64,000 nt of DNA from Saprospiraceae bacterium (GTDB taxonomy: Bacteria; Bacteroidota; Bacteroidia; Chitinophagales; Saprospiraceae), in the NCBI GenBank assembly GCA_020436935.1, contig JAGQWX010000008.1:1-64000 (forward strand), read 5' to 3'. Of this stretch, positions 25,737 through 35,180 are shown piece after piece. Positions within the stretch are counted from its first letter, which is position 1, and every line of letters starts with the position of its first letter. A program made the position numbers and the translations under genes. The notes under the pieces were generated by a model. It worked only from the letters and a program-made list of their open reading frames with translations. It made no database searches and was not told the DNA's origin.

Positions 25737-26804
25737 ATGATTCAAAACACGCTGGTCAGAATCTTATTGTTTCCTTTTTCGTTGGTCTATGGCTTCATCA
25801 TGGAAGTCAGGAACATCTTGTATGAGTCCAACATTACCAGGTCTAGCCGATTTAGTGTGCCCATCATTTCTGTTGGCAATCTTGCTGTTGGAGGTGCGGG
25901 CAAAACGCCGCATGTCGAGTATCTGGTACGATTGCTCAAACCTTATATAGACGTTGCTACCCTTTCCAGGGGTTACAACAGAAAAACCAAGGGATTCCGC
26001 TTTGTTCAAGTCTCTGACAATGCCGATGCAGTAGGAGATGAGCCATTGATGTATGCCCGAAAACACAAGGACATCGTTGTTGCTGTTTGTGAATCGAGGG
26101 CTGAGGCTATACCACTTATGCTGCAAAAATTTCCAGGATTACAGACCATTATTTTAGATGATGCCTACCAACACCGCTCCATCATTCCTGATATGAATAT
26201 CCTCTTGTCAGCATATGACTTGCCTTTTACAAGGGATTATATCTTACCCGCAGGAAGGTTGAGGGAAAGAAGATCTTCCTATGAAAGAGCCGATGTAATT
26301 GTGGTGACCAAATGCCCTCCGGATCTCTCAGAAGAAGCGAGAACCAAAGTCCTCAAGGAAATTAAACCTTACGACTACCAAAAAGTATTCTTCTCTACTT
26401 ACAGCTATCTCCACCCCTACTCCTTCTTTGATGGAACCATCAGAATAGAACTTGAAGATGTACGACACATGGTCGTCATCAGTGCCATAGCCAATACGTC
26501 TCATTTGATGGAATATCTGGATTCGTACCAAAATGAAGTGATCTCCATGGAATACGAAGACCACCACTATTTTACGGAGTACGACATCCGACAGGTAAGA
26601 AAACACCTCGATGTCCTCCCTGAAGGCAAATCTATTGTCATTACGACTGAGAAAGACGCAACGCGCCTGGCCTTGCACTATGCTTTGATCAGGGAATTGG
26701 GCATCCCTCTTTTTGTCATTCCCGTTGAAGTAAGCTTTCTATTCGATGAGGGCAAGACGTTTGATGAATTGGTGCAGAAATTTTTACTCGACAAACAGGT
26801 TTAA
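25737..26804 (+). CDS. lpxK: Tetraacyldisaccharide 4'-kinase
   Basis: A 355-residue membrane-associated kinase that adds the 4'-phosphate of lipid A, the sixth Raetz-pathway step. An N-terminal hydrophobic helix (about 8-24) is followed by SVGNLAVGGAGKTPHVEYL (Walker A, near residue 46) and LDDAYQHR (near 142). Both are hallmark LpxK motifs, and the length is normal. It follows ctpA by 3 bp. Its last four bases (26801-26804) overlap the 3' end of the convergent mnmD gene. Confidence 0.93.
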   Translation: MIQNTLVRILLFPFSLVYGFIMEVRNILYESNITRSSRFSVPIISVGNLAVGGAGKTPHVEYLVRLLKPYIDVATLSRGYNRKTKGFRFVQVSDNADAVGDEPLMYARKHKDIVVAVCESRAEAIPLMLQKFPGLQTIILDDAYQHRSIIPDMNILLSAYDLPFTRDYILPAGRLRERRSSYERADVIVVTKCPPDLSEEARTKVLKEIKPYDYQKVFFSTYSYLHPYSFFDGTIRIELEDVRHMVVISAIANTSHLMEYLDSYQNEVISMEYEDHHYFTEYDIRQVRKHLDVLPEGKSIVITTEKDATRLALHYALIRELGIPLFVIPVEVSFLFDEGKTFDELVQKFLLDKQV

Positions 26805-27466
26805 AAGTCACCTTTTACCGCCCTAGTCATTTCCCGCTTGCCAACAGGACCTGAAAGTGCCTCAATTTTGAAACCCACATCCTTTAGTGTTCTTTTGAAA
26901 GCACCTTTTGCACAGTAAGTCACCAGAATCCCTTTGTTTTTTAAAGCACCAAACATCAATTGCAAAATATCTTTTTCCCAGAGATGATCTTGTGAACTTG
27001 GTGCAAACGCGTCGTAAAATATGACATCAAACTCCTCTTTAACATCAAAATTTTCAACAAACCCGATCACCTTATTGAACTGAAATACAGGAGTTTTGAA
27101 GTTGGTTTCCGTGTGCATTTTTTGAAAAATAATACGGGCTTCATCGTCAGCATTCAAGACCTCAATATAATTGAGTTGCCCGGCCATCTCAGGCACGATT
27201 GGGTAAGCTTCAATGCCGGTGTATTGAACCTCACATCCATGCTCGACTGCCCATAAATAAGCCATAAGCGCATTAAGACCACTGCCAAAGCCCATTTCAA
27301 AAACTGAAATCTTTTCATATCCCAATGATAATAAATGGTCGAGTCCGGCATGGATAAAAACAGTATTGCTTTCCTGGATGCTGCCATGTGAGGAATGATA
27401 AGTGACATTAAACTCGTCAGAAATAAGGGTGTGTGAACCGTCAGAAGAGAGTATAATCTTTGGCAT
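26801..27466 (-). CDS. mnmD: tRNA 5-methylaminomethyl-2-thiouridine-34 methyltransferase
   Basis: About 221 residues from the preferred Met at 27466 (MPKIILSSDGSHTL); the frame is open to 27505. It matches the stand-alone equivalent of the N-terminal domain of MnmC (DUF752). It has the N-terminal DGSHTLISDEFNVTYHSSHG with HxxHG-type residues, the SAM loop EMGFGSGLNA, and the typical FYDAFAPSSQDHLWEKDIL block and GILVTYCAKGAFKR (cited in parts). It performs the last methylation of mnm5s2U34 in tRNA. It overlaps lpxK tail-to-tail and lies 54 bp downstream of the SWIM gene on the same strand. Confidence 0.87.
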   Translation of the reverse strand: MPKIILSSDGSHTLISDEFNVTYHSSHGSIQESNTVFIHAGLDHLLSLGYEKISVFEMGFGSGLNALMAYLWAVEHGCEVQYTGIEAYPIVPEMAGQLNYIEVLNADDEARIIFQKMHTETNFKTPVFQFNKVIGFVENFDVKEEFDVIFYDAFAPSSQDHLWEKDILQLMFGALKNKGILVTYCAKGAFKRTLKDVGFKIEALSGPVGKREMTRAVKGDF

Positions 27467-27520
27467 ATTATGCTTCTTTAAATCAGAAAGTTGCACCTTG
27501 TGCAATCACAAATGTCGATA

Positions 27521-29173
27521 TCATTTTCCAGACCTGTACTTGAAATCTTCTTCCACCATTTCCTGAATGCGCTTGACAATCTTCGTCGCCCCTATCTTAT
27601 ACAGATGACTGTAAATATTGTTCACGAAAGCCAGCGACTGGTCACCAACGTGATTATTGAGGTATTCGTGGACCAGGTTTTCATACATGACCGTGATCAG
27701 ATTGGGCCTATGGTCATAGAGGATCTTGTCAAACCTCATCAGCAAATCCAGCGAAGGATTGTTGTTTAGATATGAAAGTAAGCCGTCGAAGTCTCCTATT
27801 TTGGCGAGGTAGTAAGGAAAGTGAAATGACAACTCCAGCGCCTTATAATCCTTATGGCTTTGTATGAGATTGACCAAAGCCTGCAAATGCTCCTTGCCTC
27901 TCTTTTCCACAACATCAAAGAATCTCAAGTCTTTGTACTCCATAAAATAATGTGCGACTTCGTGATATGCAGCTTCGCCATCTCTTCTGACAAGCAAATT
28001 GAGGTATTGTCGTACCAGATCGGAATCTGTTTTCCTGGAAATGTTTTCCTTGAGAAATTCAAATGCCATCTCCTGGTTGGCATTGTCCATCAAAAGTTGG
28101 GTGATGCGCCCTGTGTGGATGGCATGGCGGCTTTCGATATCTACATTAGAACCAAAATACTTGATTTTCACCGCATAAACGATGGGAATTTCCTGTTCGT
28201 TTTTTGAATTTTTAATGCGCTGATCCAGAGATTCCCTTGCATAATTGATGTCGAGGATATCAAAATCCAGACCCGTGGAAATGAGGTTATACGTTGGCGT
28301 CAGCAATTCGTAATAAGAAAGTTCCAGCGTCGATTTGATAAATTCCTGGATTTCTAACAAGAGATGTGGTGCCGGTTTTTGTTTGAGCAGCTTATTGAGA
28401 CAATGGTGAAGTCCATGATAGTTTTTGTAAAAACCCAGTGGTATTTTTTCGCCGAAATGTTTGAATACATAAGCAGATTTGACAATAGCTGCTTTCAAAA
28501 TGTAAAAAGCTTCTACAAAATCCTGCAGGACAAGCGCATCTTCAGCTTGGGCGAGGAAGTCATCTATTACCTGGCCAAAGACTTTAAGATCAGTCTTGCT
28601 GTTGGCTTTCATTCCGGTACCGGTGACAGGCTTAACCAGACCATCTAAAATGAGCCGGTATTTATCCTGGTTATTCTCAAGTTCGACCTTTCGGGCAAAA
28701 TGTATTTTAAGGGCGTTGGCAAACTTTTTGTCCTTGAGTGCATATGATTTTACAAAAGCCTCCAATTCCACAGCATCGATGTTCAGCAATAGGGAGTTGA
28801 TATTCAGGGTTCTGGGCTTACCAGTCTTTTTGATTTTGTCAGGCTGTTTTAAGTCCTTATAACCCAACAATGCCGCGACGAGGTGCTTACAGTTTTTGTC
28901 CTGTTCAAAAACACCACACTCACATTGAAATTTTTGTTGTTTGGTAAAAGGCTTAAACAACTCAACCTCATATATATCTCCATCCTTGATGAAAACACTG
29001 TAGGTATTTGCCTCTCCCTTGCTGATTTCCAGGACGGATTTATTCTCAAATAATACCTCCCCCGAAGCATACACATCAGGTGGAAACATAACATCCAAAG
29101 AAAATCCGATTTCTGAAGACAAGCTGATTAGGTTTGCTGGAATGCCAAAGATAGGTAAGTTTGCCTTAATCAT
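27521..29173 (-). CDS. SWIM zinc-finger domain protein
   Basis: About 550 residues from ATG 29173 (MIKANLPIF); another ATG is two codons upstream. The N-terminal part holds a SWIM motif, CECGVFEQDKNCKH (CxC-x8-CxH) at about residues 85-98, a zinc-binding fold that mediates nucleic-acid or protein contacts. The remaining 450 residues are helical and repeat-like (for example YLNLLVRRDGEAAYHEVAHYF in part), suggesting a scaffold. No helicase domain is fused, although SWIM is often linked with SNF2 helicases. The function is unknown. It shares strand and close spacing with mnmD. Confidence 0.8.
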   Translation of the reverse strand: MIKANLPIFGIPANLISLSSEIGFSLDVMFPPDVYASGEVLFENKSVLEISKGEANTYSVFIKDGDIYEVELFKPFTKQQKFQCECGVFEQDKNCKHLVAALLGYKDLKQPDKIKKTGKPRTLNINSLLLNIDAVELEAFVKSYALKDKKFANALKIHFARKVELENNQDKYRLILDGLVKPVTGTGMKANSKTDLKVFGQVIDDFLAQAEDALVLQDFVEAFYILKAAIVKSAYVFKHFGEKIPLGFYKNYHGLHHCLNKLLKQKPAPHLLLEIQEFIKSTLELSYYELLTPTYNLISTGLDFDILDINYARESLDQRIKNSKNEQEIPIVYAVKIKYFGSNVDIESRHAIHTGRITQLLMDNANQEMAFEFLKENISRKTDSDLVRQYLNLLVRRDGEAAYHEVAHYFMEYKDLRFFDVVEKRGKEHLQALVNLIQSHKDYKALELSFHFPYYLAKIGDFDGLLSYLNNNPSLDLLMRFDKILYDHRPNLITVMYENLVHEYLNNHVGDQSLAFVNNIYSHLYKIGATKIVKRIQEMVEEDFKYRSGK

Positions 29174-29325
29174 CTTCAAATATTAGAAAAACTAACAGAT
29201 CACTTTGATTAAGAGCGTGATGTGATTTTAAAATCATAAAAAAATTTCCACGTACTTAAATTAATTTTTTAGATTCGCTACACCAAATAGCTATCCAAAC
29301 CCAAAAAACAGCGGCCACTAAAAGC

Positions 29326-29820
29326 ATGAAAAAAATTTACATCGTCCGACATGCAAAGTCATCATGGGAAAGTCAGGGGATCAATGACCATGAGCGTCCA
29401 TTAAATCAACGAGGGATTAAAGATGCGCCCATTATGGCAAAACAATTGGCAGAAGAACATGGTATTCCTCAAAAGCTGATATCTTCAACTGCAACCAGAG
29501 CCTTTCAAACAGCCAAAATTTTTGCAGAGGTTTTTGGTTATGAAGAAAAAGATATATTATCTGAAAAGCAACTCTACCACGCAGATATAGAGGATCTTTT
29601 GGGTGCCGTCAACGGAGCTGATGAAAAATACGACTCCATATGTATTTTCGCTCATAACCCGGGTATAACCTACTTTGCAAATCTGATATGCGAAGCCAAT
29701 ATTGACAATGTAGCTACTTGTGGCATTCTGGTCATGCACGCACAGGTAGATCATTGGTATGAAATTGATGCGAGCGACGTTATTTTGGATGCATACTTAT
29801 TTCCAAAAATGGGGCTGTAG
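29326..29820 (+). CDS. SixA-like phosphohistidine phosphatase (histidine phosphatase family)
   Basis: A 164-residue small branch-1 histidine phosphatase. The catalytic RHAKSSW (Arg8, His9) is at the N-terminus, SSTATRAFQTA carries the second arginine, and AHNPG near residue 110 the second catalytic histidine. These features match SixA, which removes phosphate from histidines of phosphorelay or PTS proteins; the Bacteroidota target is not known. It is followed by a DUF4296 lipoprotein gene with its own promoter element. Confidence 0.87.
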   Translation: MKKIYIVRHAKSSWESQGINDHERPLNQRGIKDAPIMAKQLAEEHGIPQKLISSTATRAFQTAKIFAEVFGYEEKDILSEKQLYHADIEDLLGAVNGADEKYDSICIFAHNPGITYFANLICEANIDNVATCGILVMHAQVDHWYEIDASDVILDAYLFPKMGL

Positions 29821-29864
29821 ACTTGTGCTTTGGAATTTGCCCCTTCAAAATCATTTCTGAACAT

Positions 29865-29872
29865 TAACTTTG
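29865..29872 (+). promoter_or_regulatory. Candidate -7 element TAACTTTG for the DUF4296-tex operon
   Basis: TAACTTTG fits TAnnTTTG. A TTTG at 29836-29839 lies 25 nt upstream, slightly longer than ideal. The proposed start codon is only 10 nt downstream. Confidence 0.45.
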
Positions 29873-29882
29873 TCTCAAATTA

Positions 29883-30239
29883 TTGCACATTTTGATTCAA
29901 CGAATTCCCATCTTTCTCTCCTTACTGATTTTGCTTTTCTCAGCCTGCGGAAAAGACAAAAACAAACAGGAAACACCTGAGTATAACCTTCCAATTCCAA
30001 GAGAAAAATTGGTCAATATTCTTGCAGACATATATGTTGCGGAGGCTTCATTAATTGAATATACGGCCGACAAACAAGACAGTATGAGGAAGCTGTTCAT
30101 TACAGAAATATTCACCATTCACAATTTGGACAAAACTTATTTTGATTCTATTCAAAGAGTTCTCTCGAACAATGTGGATCTTTTTAATGACGTTCACCAC
30201 GAAGTACTCGACAGTATAAATAAGCCTTCGGTAGAATAA
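29883..30239 (+). CDS. DUF4296 domain lipoprotein
   Basis: A 118-residue protein starting at TTG 29883; a second in-frame TTG at 29892 is possible, and there is no ATG ahead of the signal sequence. A hydrophobic signal ends in the lipobox LFSAC (Cys22). The mature part contains KLVNILADIYVAEASLIEY, the hallmark of DUF4296, a Bacteroidota-restricted family of unknown function. It lies 16 bp before tex and is probably the first gene of a tex-containing operon. Confidence 0.75.
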   Translation: MHILIQRIPIFLSLLILLFSACGKDKNKQETPEYNLPIPREKLVNILADIYVAEASLIEYTADKQDSMRKLFITEIFTIHNLDKTYFDSIQRVLSNNVDLFNDVHHEVLDSINKPSVE

Positions 30240-30255
30240 AATCTTGTTTTAAGTC

Positions 30256-32382
30256 ATGCAAAAAAGCAACTACATTTCATCCAGAACCGGATTGTCATTG
30301 TCTGCCATCAATAATATACTGAAGTTGAGCAATGAAGGAGCTACAGTGCCTTTCATTGCCCGGTACAGAAAGGAATCTACCGGTAATATGGATGAAGTAG
30401 GCATCAGCAACATCATTGCTGCAGCTGCGGAATATGATCAGTTACTGGAAAGGAAAAACACCATCCTCAAAGCCATAGAAGAGCAATCTCTTTTGACACC
30501 GGATCTCAGAAAAACCATCGAAGATTGTTATGACAGCACGAGGCTGGAAGACCTTTATTTGCCCTACAAAAAGCGCAAAAAGACACTTGGGGATAGGGCC
30601 AAAGAGAAAGGTTTGGAAGGGCTTGCTAAGATCATAATGGCCCAAAGAACCTATAACTTTGAAAACGAAGCCGAAAAGTTTATATCTGCGGATGTGCCAG
30701 ATATAGATGAGGCCATTGAAGGCGCTTGCCACATCGTTGCAGAATGGGTCAATGAAAACATTCAAACCAGGGAATATTTGAGGAACCAGCTTGTAAAATA
30801 TGGCAAAATTACCAGCAAAGTGGTGGCCTCCAAAAAAGCAGAAGCAGGAACCTATAACGATTATTTTGATTTTTCTGAATCACTACAAAGATCTCCATCA
30901 CACAGAATTTTGGCTATGCTCAGAGGCCGGGAAGAAGGATTTTTAAGAATTGGTATTGATGCCAGCCAGGATAACCTCATTCAACGGGTAGCAGAGCGGA
31001 TGATTAAACCTGGAAGTACTACAGCAGAATACATCCATAAGTCCGTGAAAGATGGGCTTCAAAGACTTACTTTCCCAAGCTTAGAAAATGAGGTGATCAA
31101 TCATTATAAAAGCTTGGCCGACAAGGAAGCCATAGATGTATTTTGTGATAACCTTCGCCAGCTTTTGCTCACCCCTCCTCTCGGATCAAAAAGAATTTTG
31201 GGCATAGATCCTGGATTTAGAACAGGGTGTAAAGTAGTGGTCTTGTCTGAAAACGGAGAATTCGAGCACTACGAAACCATATTCCCCCACCCTCCCCAAA
31301 ATGAAACCTACAAGTCGGGGCAGCAGGTTTTACATCTGTGCGAAAAATTTGGAGTAGAAGCCATTGCAATTGGCAATGGTACCGCATCGCGGGAAACAAA
31401 GGATTTTGTCGATAAGCTCATAGCCTCGAGTCAATACCCCATTGACGCCTATGTAGTATCTGAAAGCGGCGCGTCAATTTATTCGGCCAGCCAGATCGCC
31501 AGGGAAGAGTTTCCTCAGCTCGATGTGACCGTGAGAGGAGCCATCAGTATTGGCAGAAGGCTGATGGACCCACTGGCAGAACTTGTAAAAATTGACCCCA
31601 AATCCATAGGAGTCGGACAATACCAGCACGATGTAGATCAAAATCTTTTGCGGCAGGGCCTGGATCAAACTGTAGAATTTGCCGTCAACAATGTAGGTAT
31701 TGACATCAACACGGCAAGCCCACATTTGCTGAGGTTTGTATCAGGACTTGGGCCCGGATTGGCCCAAAACATAGTTGATCACAGAAAAAAAATAGGAAGC
31801 TACTCAGACCGGTCCCAAATCAAGGAAGTGCCCCGTTTGGGGCCAAAAGCCTTTGAACAGTGTGCAGGATTTCTTAGAATAAGGCAGGGCAAGAATTCTT
31901 TGGATAATACTGGCGTGCATCCTGAAACCTATGGCATTGTCAAACAAATGGCCGCTGATCTTGGAGTGAAAACAGATGATTTGGTCAGCAATACCGCATT
32001 GATAGAAAAGCTGGTACCATCCAAATACACGACAGAACACTTTGGGATGGAAACCATTCAGGATATTCTCAAAGAATTGAAGAAACCGGGACACGATCCA
32101 AGAGGAAAGGCAAAAACATTTTCATTTGATAAAAATATTCGCACCATAGACGATCTGGCTGTCGGAATGTCTTTGCCCGGTCTGGTAGGCAACATCACAA
32201 AGTTTGGCGCCTTTGTAGACATAGGAATCAAGGAAAATGGACTTTTGCACATCTCGGAGATGTCTGATACCTTCATCAATGACCCAAATAAAATTGTTAA
32301 ATTGGGGCAGCAATTGATGGTCAAAATCATAGGAATCGATAAAGAACGTGGCAGAATCAATCTGAGCCTTAAAAGTAAATAA
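30256..32382 (+). CDS. tex: Tex family RNA-binding transcription accessory protein
   Basis: A 708-residue protein of standard Tex length and order. A helical N-terminal Tex domain (GATVPFIARYRKESTGNMDE near residue 25, cited in part) is followed by a YqgF-like RNase H fold (ILGIDPGFRTGCKVVV near residue 316), helix-hairpin-helix repeats (NTASPHLLRFVSGLGPGLAQ near 495) and a C-terminal S1 RNA-binding domain (about 630-705; KFGAFVDIGIKENGLLHISE). It binds nucleic acid and affects transcription or stress tolerance. It lies between the DUF4296 lipoprotein (16 bp) and a lipoprotein metallopeptidase (7 bp). Confidence 0.95.
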   Translation: MQKSNYISSRTGLSLSAINNILKLSNEGATVPFIARYRKESTGNMDEVGISNIIAAAAEYDQLLERKNTILKAIEEQSLLTPDLRKTIEDCYDSTRLEDLYLPYKKRKKTLGDRAKEKGLEGLAKIIMAQRTYNFENEAEKFISADVPDIDEAIEGACHIVAEWVNENIQTREYLRNQLVKYGKITSKVVASKKAEAGTYNDYFDFSESLQRSPSHRILAMLRGREEGFLRIGIDASQDNLIQRVAERMIKPGSTTAEYIHKSVKDGLQRLTFPSLENEVINHYKSLADKEAIDVFCDNLRQLLLTPPLGSKRILGIDPGFRTGCKVVVLSENGEFEHYETIFPHPPQNETYKSGQQVLHLCEKFGVEAIAIGNGTASRETKDFVDKLIASSQYPIDAYVVSESGASIYSASQIAREEFPQLDVTVRGAISIGRRLMDPLAELVKIDPKSIGVGQYQHDVDQNLLRQGLDQTVEFAVNNVGIDINTASPHLLRFVSGLGPGLAQNIVDHRKKIGSYSDRSQIKEVPRLGPKAFEQCAGFLRIRQGKNSLDNTGVHPETYGIVKQMAADLGVKTDDLVSNTALIEKLVPSKYTTEHFGMETIQDILKELKKPGHDPRGKAKTFSFDKNIRTIDDLAVGMSLPGLVGNITKFGAFVDIGIKENGLLHISEMSDTFINDPNKIVKLGQQLMVKIIGIDKERGRINLSLKSK

Positions 32383-32389
32383 TCAAAAA

Positions 32390-33397
32390 ATGATCAGGAA
32401 AACACTAGCATATTTAGCAATATTAACTCTAATAATACTATTCCTTCCGACATGCAAAGCAGGGAAATCTGCTGCTGCGGCAGAGATGGTCGTTCAATAT
32501 GCCGACAGCATCCAGGCCATCGCCCTTATTCAGGAAAATGACAGAGATGGATTTTTTGACCTCATTCAGGTGACAGACATGGCCATTCAAATGCATGCCT
32601 TACCTCCCTATCCTGATCGTGCAGTTATGTTGGAAAAATACAAGGCATTTCTGGCAGGACAGGTAAAGCCAATGGAACCTAAGGACAAAATCTGGCTGGA
32701 TTCTACATTCCTGTTGGTAAAAAAAGGGATTAAAGACCTAAATCCCAAATTGGCACCACCTGCCATCAACATAGTCAAAATCAGAACAGACCATTATGGC
32801 GAGGGTACTTTTTATACCCGTGGTTACACGATTTTCATTCCTGACCATATCTTTAATGAAAACTTCAAAGAGCACGTCAATGTCATGTACCATGAATTGT
32901 GGCACATCATTTCAAGAAACAACAAGGACATCAAAACCAAAGCATACCAGCTCATTGGATTTGAGCCCCATGGGAAAAGCTTGAAGATCGCGGACAGCCT
33001 TCAACAAATCATCCTCACCAACCCCGATGGATGTGTGAATGATTATGCGCTTAATCTGAAAGGAGAAACCATCATTCCGATCATCCACTCAAAGTACAAG
33101 GCGTACAATCCAATGCTGAAGGAGTTTTTTGAATACCTCAGCTTTGATTTTTTCCCAATAGATGAGCAAGGCCGGGTGGGAAATGTCCCTGCAAAACTTG
33201 GTTCTATGGAGGGTTTATATGACAAAATCAAGGACAATACCCAATACATCATCCACCCCGATGAAATTATGGCTGACAATTTCAGAATGTGTATCAATTC
33301 CAATCAAAGCGGTGATTATTCGATGTATTCGACTGGTGGCAAACAGTTGATCCAGGACTTTACCCAATTGTTAAAAGAAGTCAAAAAAGTAGATTAG
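32390..33397 (+). CDS. Putative zinc metallopeptidase lipoprotein
   Basis: A 335-residue lipoprotein (lipobox FLPTC, Cys22). The HExxH motif HELWH is at 168-172, inside NVMYHELWHIISRNNKD. A later HPDEIMADNF segment (Glu292, Asp296) could give the third zinc ligand, as in gluzincins. This is a strong sequence-level indication of a periplasmic or surface zinc peptidase, but I do not recognise the family and no substrate can be named. It follows tex by 7 bp, so cotranscription is likely. Its last four bases overlap the convergent esterase-bicupin gene. Confidence 0.75.
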   Translation: MIRKTLAYLAILTLIILFLPTCKAGKSAAAAEMVVQYADSIQAIALIQENDRDGFFDLIQVTDMAIQMHALPPYPDRAVMLEKYKAFLAGQVKPMEPKDKIWLDSTFLLVKKGIKDLNPKLAPPAINIVKIRTDHYGEGTFYTRGYTIFIPDHIFNENFKEHVNVMYHELWHIISRNNKDIKTKAYQLIGFEPHGKSLKIADSLQQIILTNPDGCVNDYALNLKGETIIPIIHSKYKAYNPMLKEFFEYLSFDFFPIDEQGRVGNVPAKLGSMEGLYDKIKDNTQYIIHPDEIMADNFRMCINSNQSGDYSMYSTGGKQLIQDFTQLLKEVKKVD

Positions 33398-34938
33398 TCC
33401 CACTGATAAGCAAAATACCTTGCCTGTGTGTCTCCTACATTTTTGATGGCATGAGGTACATTGCTTTCCAGAAAATAGATATCGCCTGGTTTTGCGACAA
33501 CCGTTTCATTTCCGATCTCCATTTCTGTATTACCTTCTACCATAAGCACTATTTCTGCGGCCTTATGCGTATGAGGCTCGTGGCTTTTAATACCTCCATT
33601 GAGGTTGGTCATATGCATTTCATAATATGGGCACATGGGCGTTGAAGTTCTAAAGTAATTTCTAATACCCCCCCGGTCATGTTTTACAAACTCTATGGTG
33701 GAGAAATCCTTTACAAATGAAGGGCTTACATCATTTTCAGTTTTTACAGGATCTTTCCTTGATTTGTAAACCATTTGATAAATAACCCCATCGCCTTTTG
33801 GACTCCTGATGGAAATCTTATCCCCCGCAAGCACAAATACTACACTTCCGGGTCCAACATTTTGCTTCTTACCGTTGAGATCCACTTCTACCTGGCCTTC
33901 CTTGATGATCACCATTTGCTCTTTTTGAGCATTGGTAAGGGCAATGGATGATGGGGTAAGTTTTTGAGTGCTCAGTTCCATTTCTTTAAAGTGAACAGTA
34001 TGTCCGTCGTAGAATACATGTTTTCCCTCAAACTTTTCCGGAAAAGAAAAGACGCCGGATGGTATGCCAGTGGTAACCTGGTCACTCCACAACCATTCAA
34101 GGCTCTGTGGCAATATCGAACCAGCATGTTTGCCATTGTGGCCTCCATCGCCTTTATCAAAGGTATATTCATAGTTCCTGAATTTTAGTGCAGCCTCCAT
34201 TTGTAGATTGGCCAGCCACCAGTTCCCAAACTGATTATCAAGATCGGCAGTGCCGTCCTGCATGTACATTTTTATGTTCTTTTTGGGTTCTTTTCTGATC
34301 ATAGACGGATAATTATGTCCCCCTCGAATATCTGTGAAACTGCCGAAGTGACTCATAACTTTGTGGAAATACTCATTATGAAACCAGGCTGCAGAGAATG
34401 CACAAATTGCCCCTGAAGACAAACCCGCAATGGCATGCATATCGGGATCATCTGAGATATTGAATTCTTTTTTCAAAGCAGGTATCAGTTCATTGATGAT
34501 CATCTCACCATATAGCCCTGAAACCTCATCATATTCCACACTCCGGTTGCTCGCCCGAAAAGGATTGCTGATGGAATCTTTATCCATGCCATGTCCCGGG
34601 TTTACAAACAGTCCGATCGTTACAGGCATTTTACCTTGAGCAATAAGGTTATCAAATACCACAGGTACTTTGTACTCACCTTCGTTATTCACATAAGCAT
34701 GTCCATCCTGAAATACCATCAATGCTGCCGATTGACCATTGTATTGCGCTGGAACATATAAGTAATATGCTCTGGTCGTGCCGGGATATGTCTTACTTTC
34801 AAGTGTAAATTTTGAGACTTTGCCTTTGGGAATTCCCGGGTATTCAGAAGAGTTAGGCCCGGGAACATAATTCGTTTGAGCAAATAAAAAGGTTCCTGTC
34901 AGGACAAAGTGAAACAGTAAAAAAATTCGTTGAAACAT
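33394..34938 (-). CDS. Secreted esterase-bicupin fusion protein
   Basis: A 514-residue exported protein (signal peptide about 1-20, ending LFAQ). Residues about 40-285 form an Esterase-D/enterochelin-esterase-like hydrolase: YYLYVPAQYNGQSAALMVFQDG in part, nucleophile Ser174 in GLSSG, and His in DGGHNGKHAG. Residues about 300-400 form one cupin (MVIIKEGQVEVDLNGK). Residues about 430-514 form a second with metal ligands HEPHTHKAAE and a late His (VPHAIKN). The pair resembles a bicupin such as ureidoglycine aminohydrolase, although the first cupin lacks obvious metal ligands. The fusion could process a carbohydrate ester, with the cupin binding product. The function is not known. Confidence 0.8.
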   Translation of the reverse strand: MFQRIFLLFHFVLTGTFLFAQTNYVPGPNSSEYPGIPKGKVSKFTLESKTYPGTTRAYYLYVPAQYNGQSAALMVFQDGHAYVNNEGEYKVPVVFDNLIAQGKMPVTIGLFVNPGHGMDKDSISNPFRASNRSVEYDEVSGLYGEMIINELIPALKKEFNISDDPDMHAIAGLSSGAICAFSAAWFHNEYFHKVMSHFGSFTDIRGGHNYPSMIRKEPKKNIKMYMQDGTADLDNQFGNWWLANLQMEAALKFRNYEYTFDKGDGGHNGKHAGSILPQSLEWLWSDQVTTGIPSGVFSFPEKFEGKHVFYDGHTVHFKEMELSTQKLTPSSIALTNAQKEQMVIIKEGQVEVDLNGKKQNVGPGSVVFVLAGDKISIRSPKGDGVIYQMVYKSRKDPVKTENDVSPSFVKDFSTIEFVKHDRGGIRNYFRTSTPMCPYYEMHMTNLNGGIKSHEPHTHKAAEIVLMVEGNTEMEIGNETVVAKPGDIYFLESNVPHAIKNVGDTQARYFAYQWD

Positions 34939-35180
34939 GGACTAAAATAATTTTATTTCTCCTAAGTGAATTTACAAATGTTTTTAATCGCTACCTGGGT
35001 TCCCACACTAAAAATTGGTTAAAAAAAGGAGAACATGATTACTATATAACATCTAATGTTAAAGATATTTTAATTGAAAGGCCATTTCAGTATCTTGTCT
35101 GGTAAAGCAGTAGTTTCACTTTTTGATACTGCCAGCTAACCACCCATATTAATATCCAACATAAGAATACCTTCTTTTAC

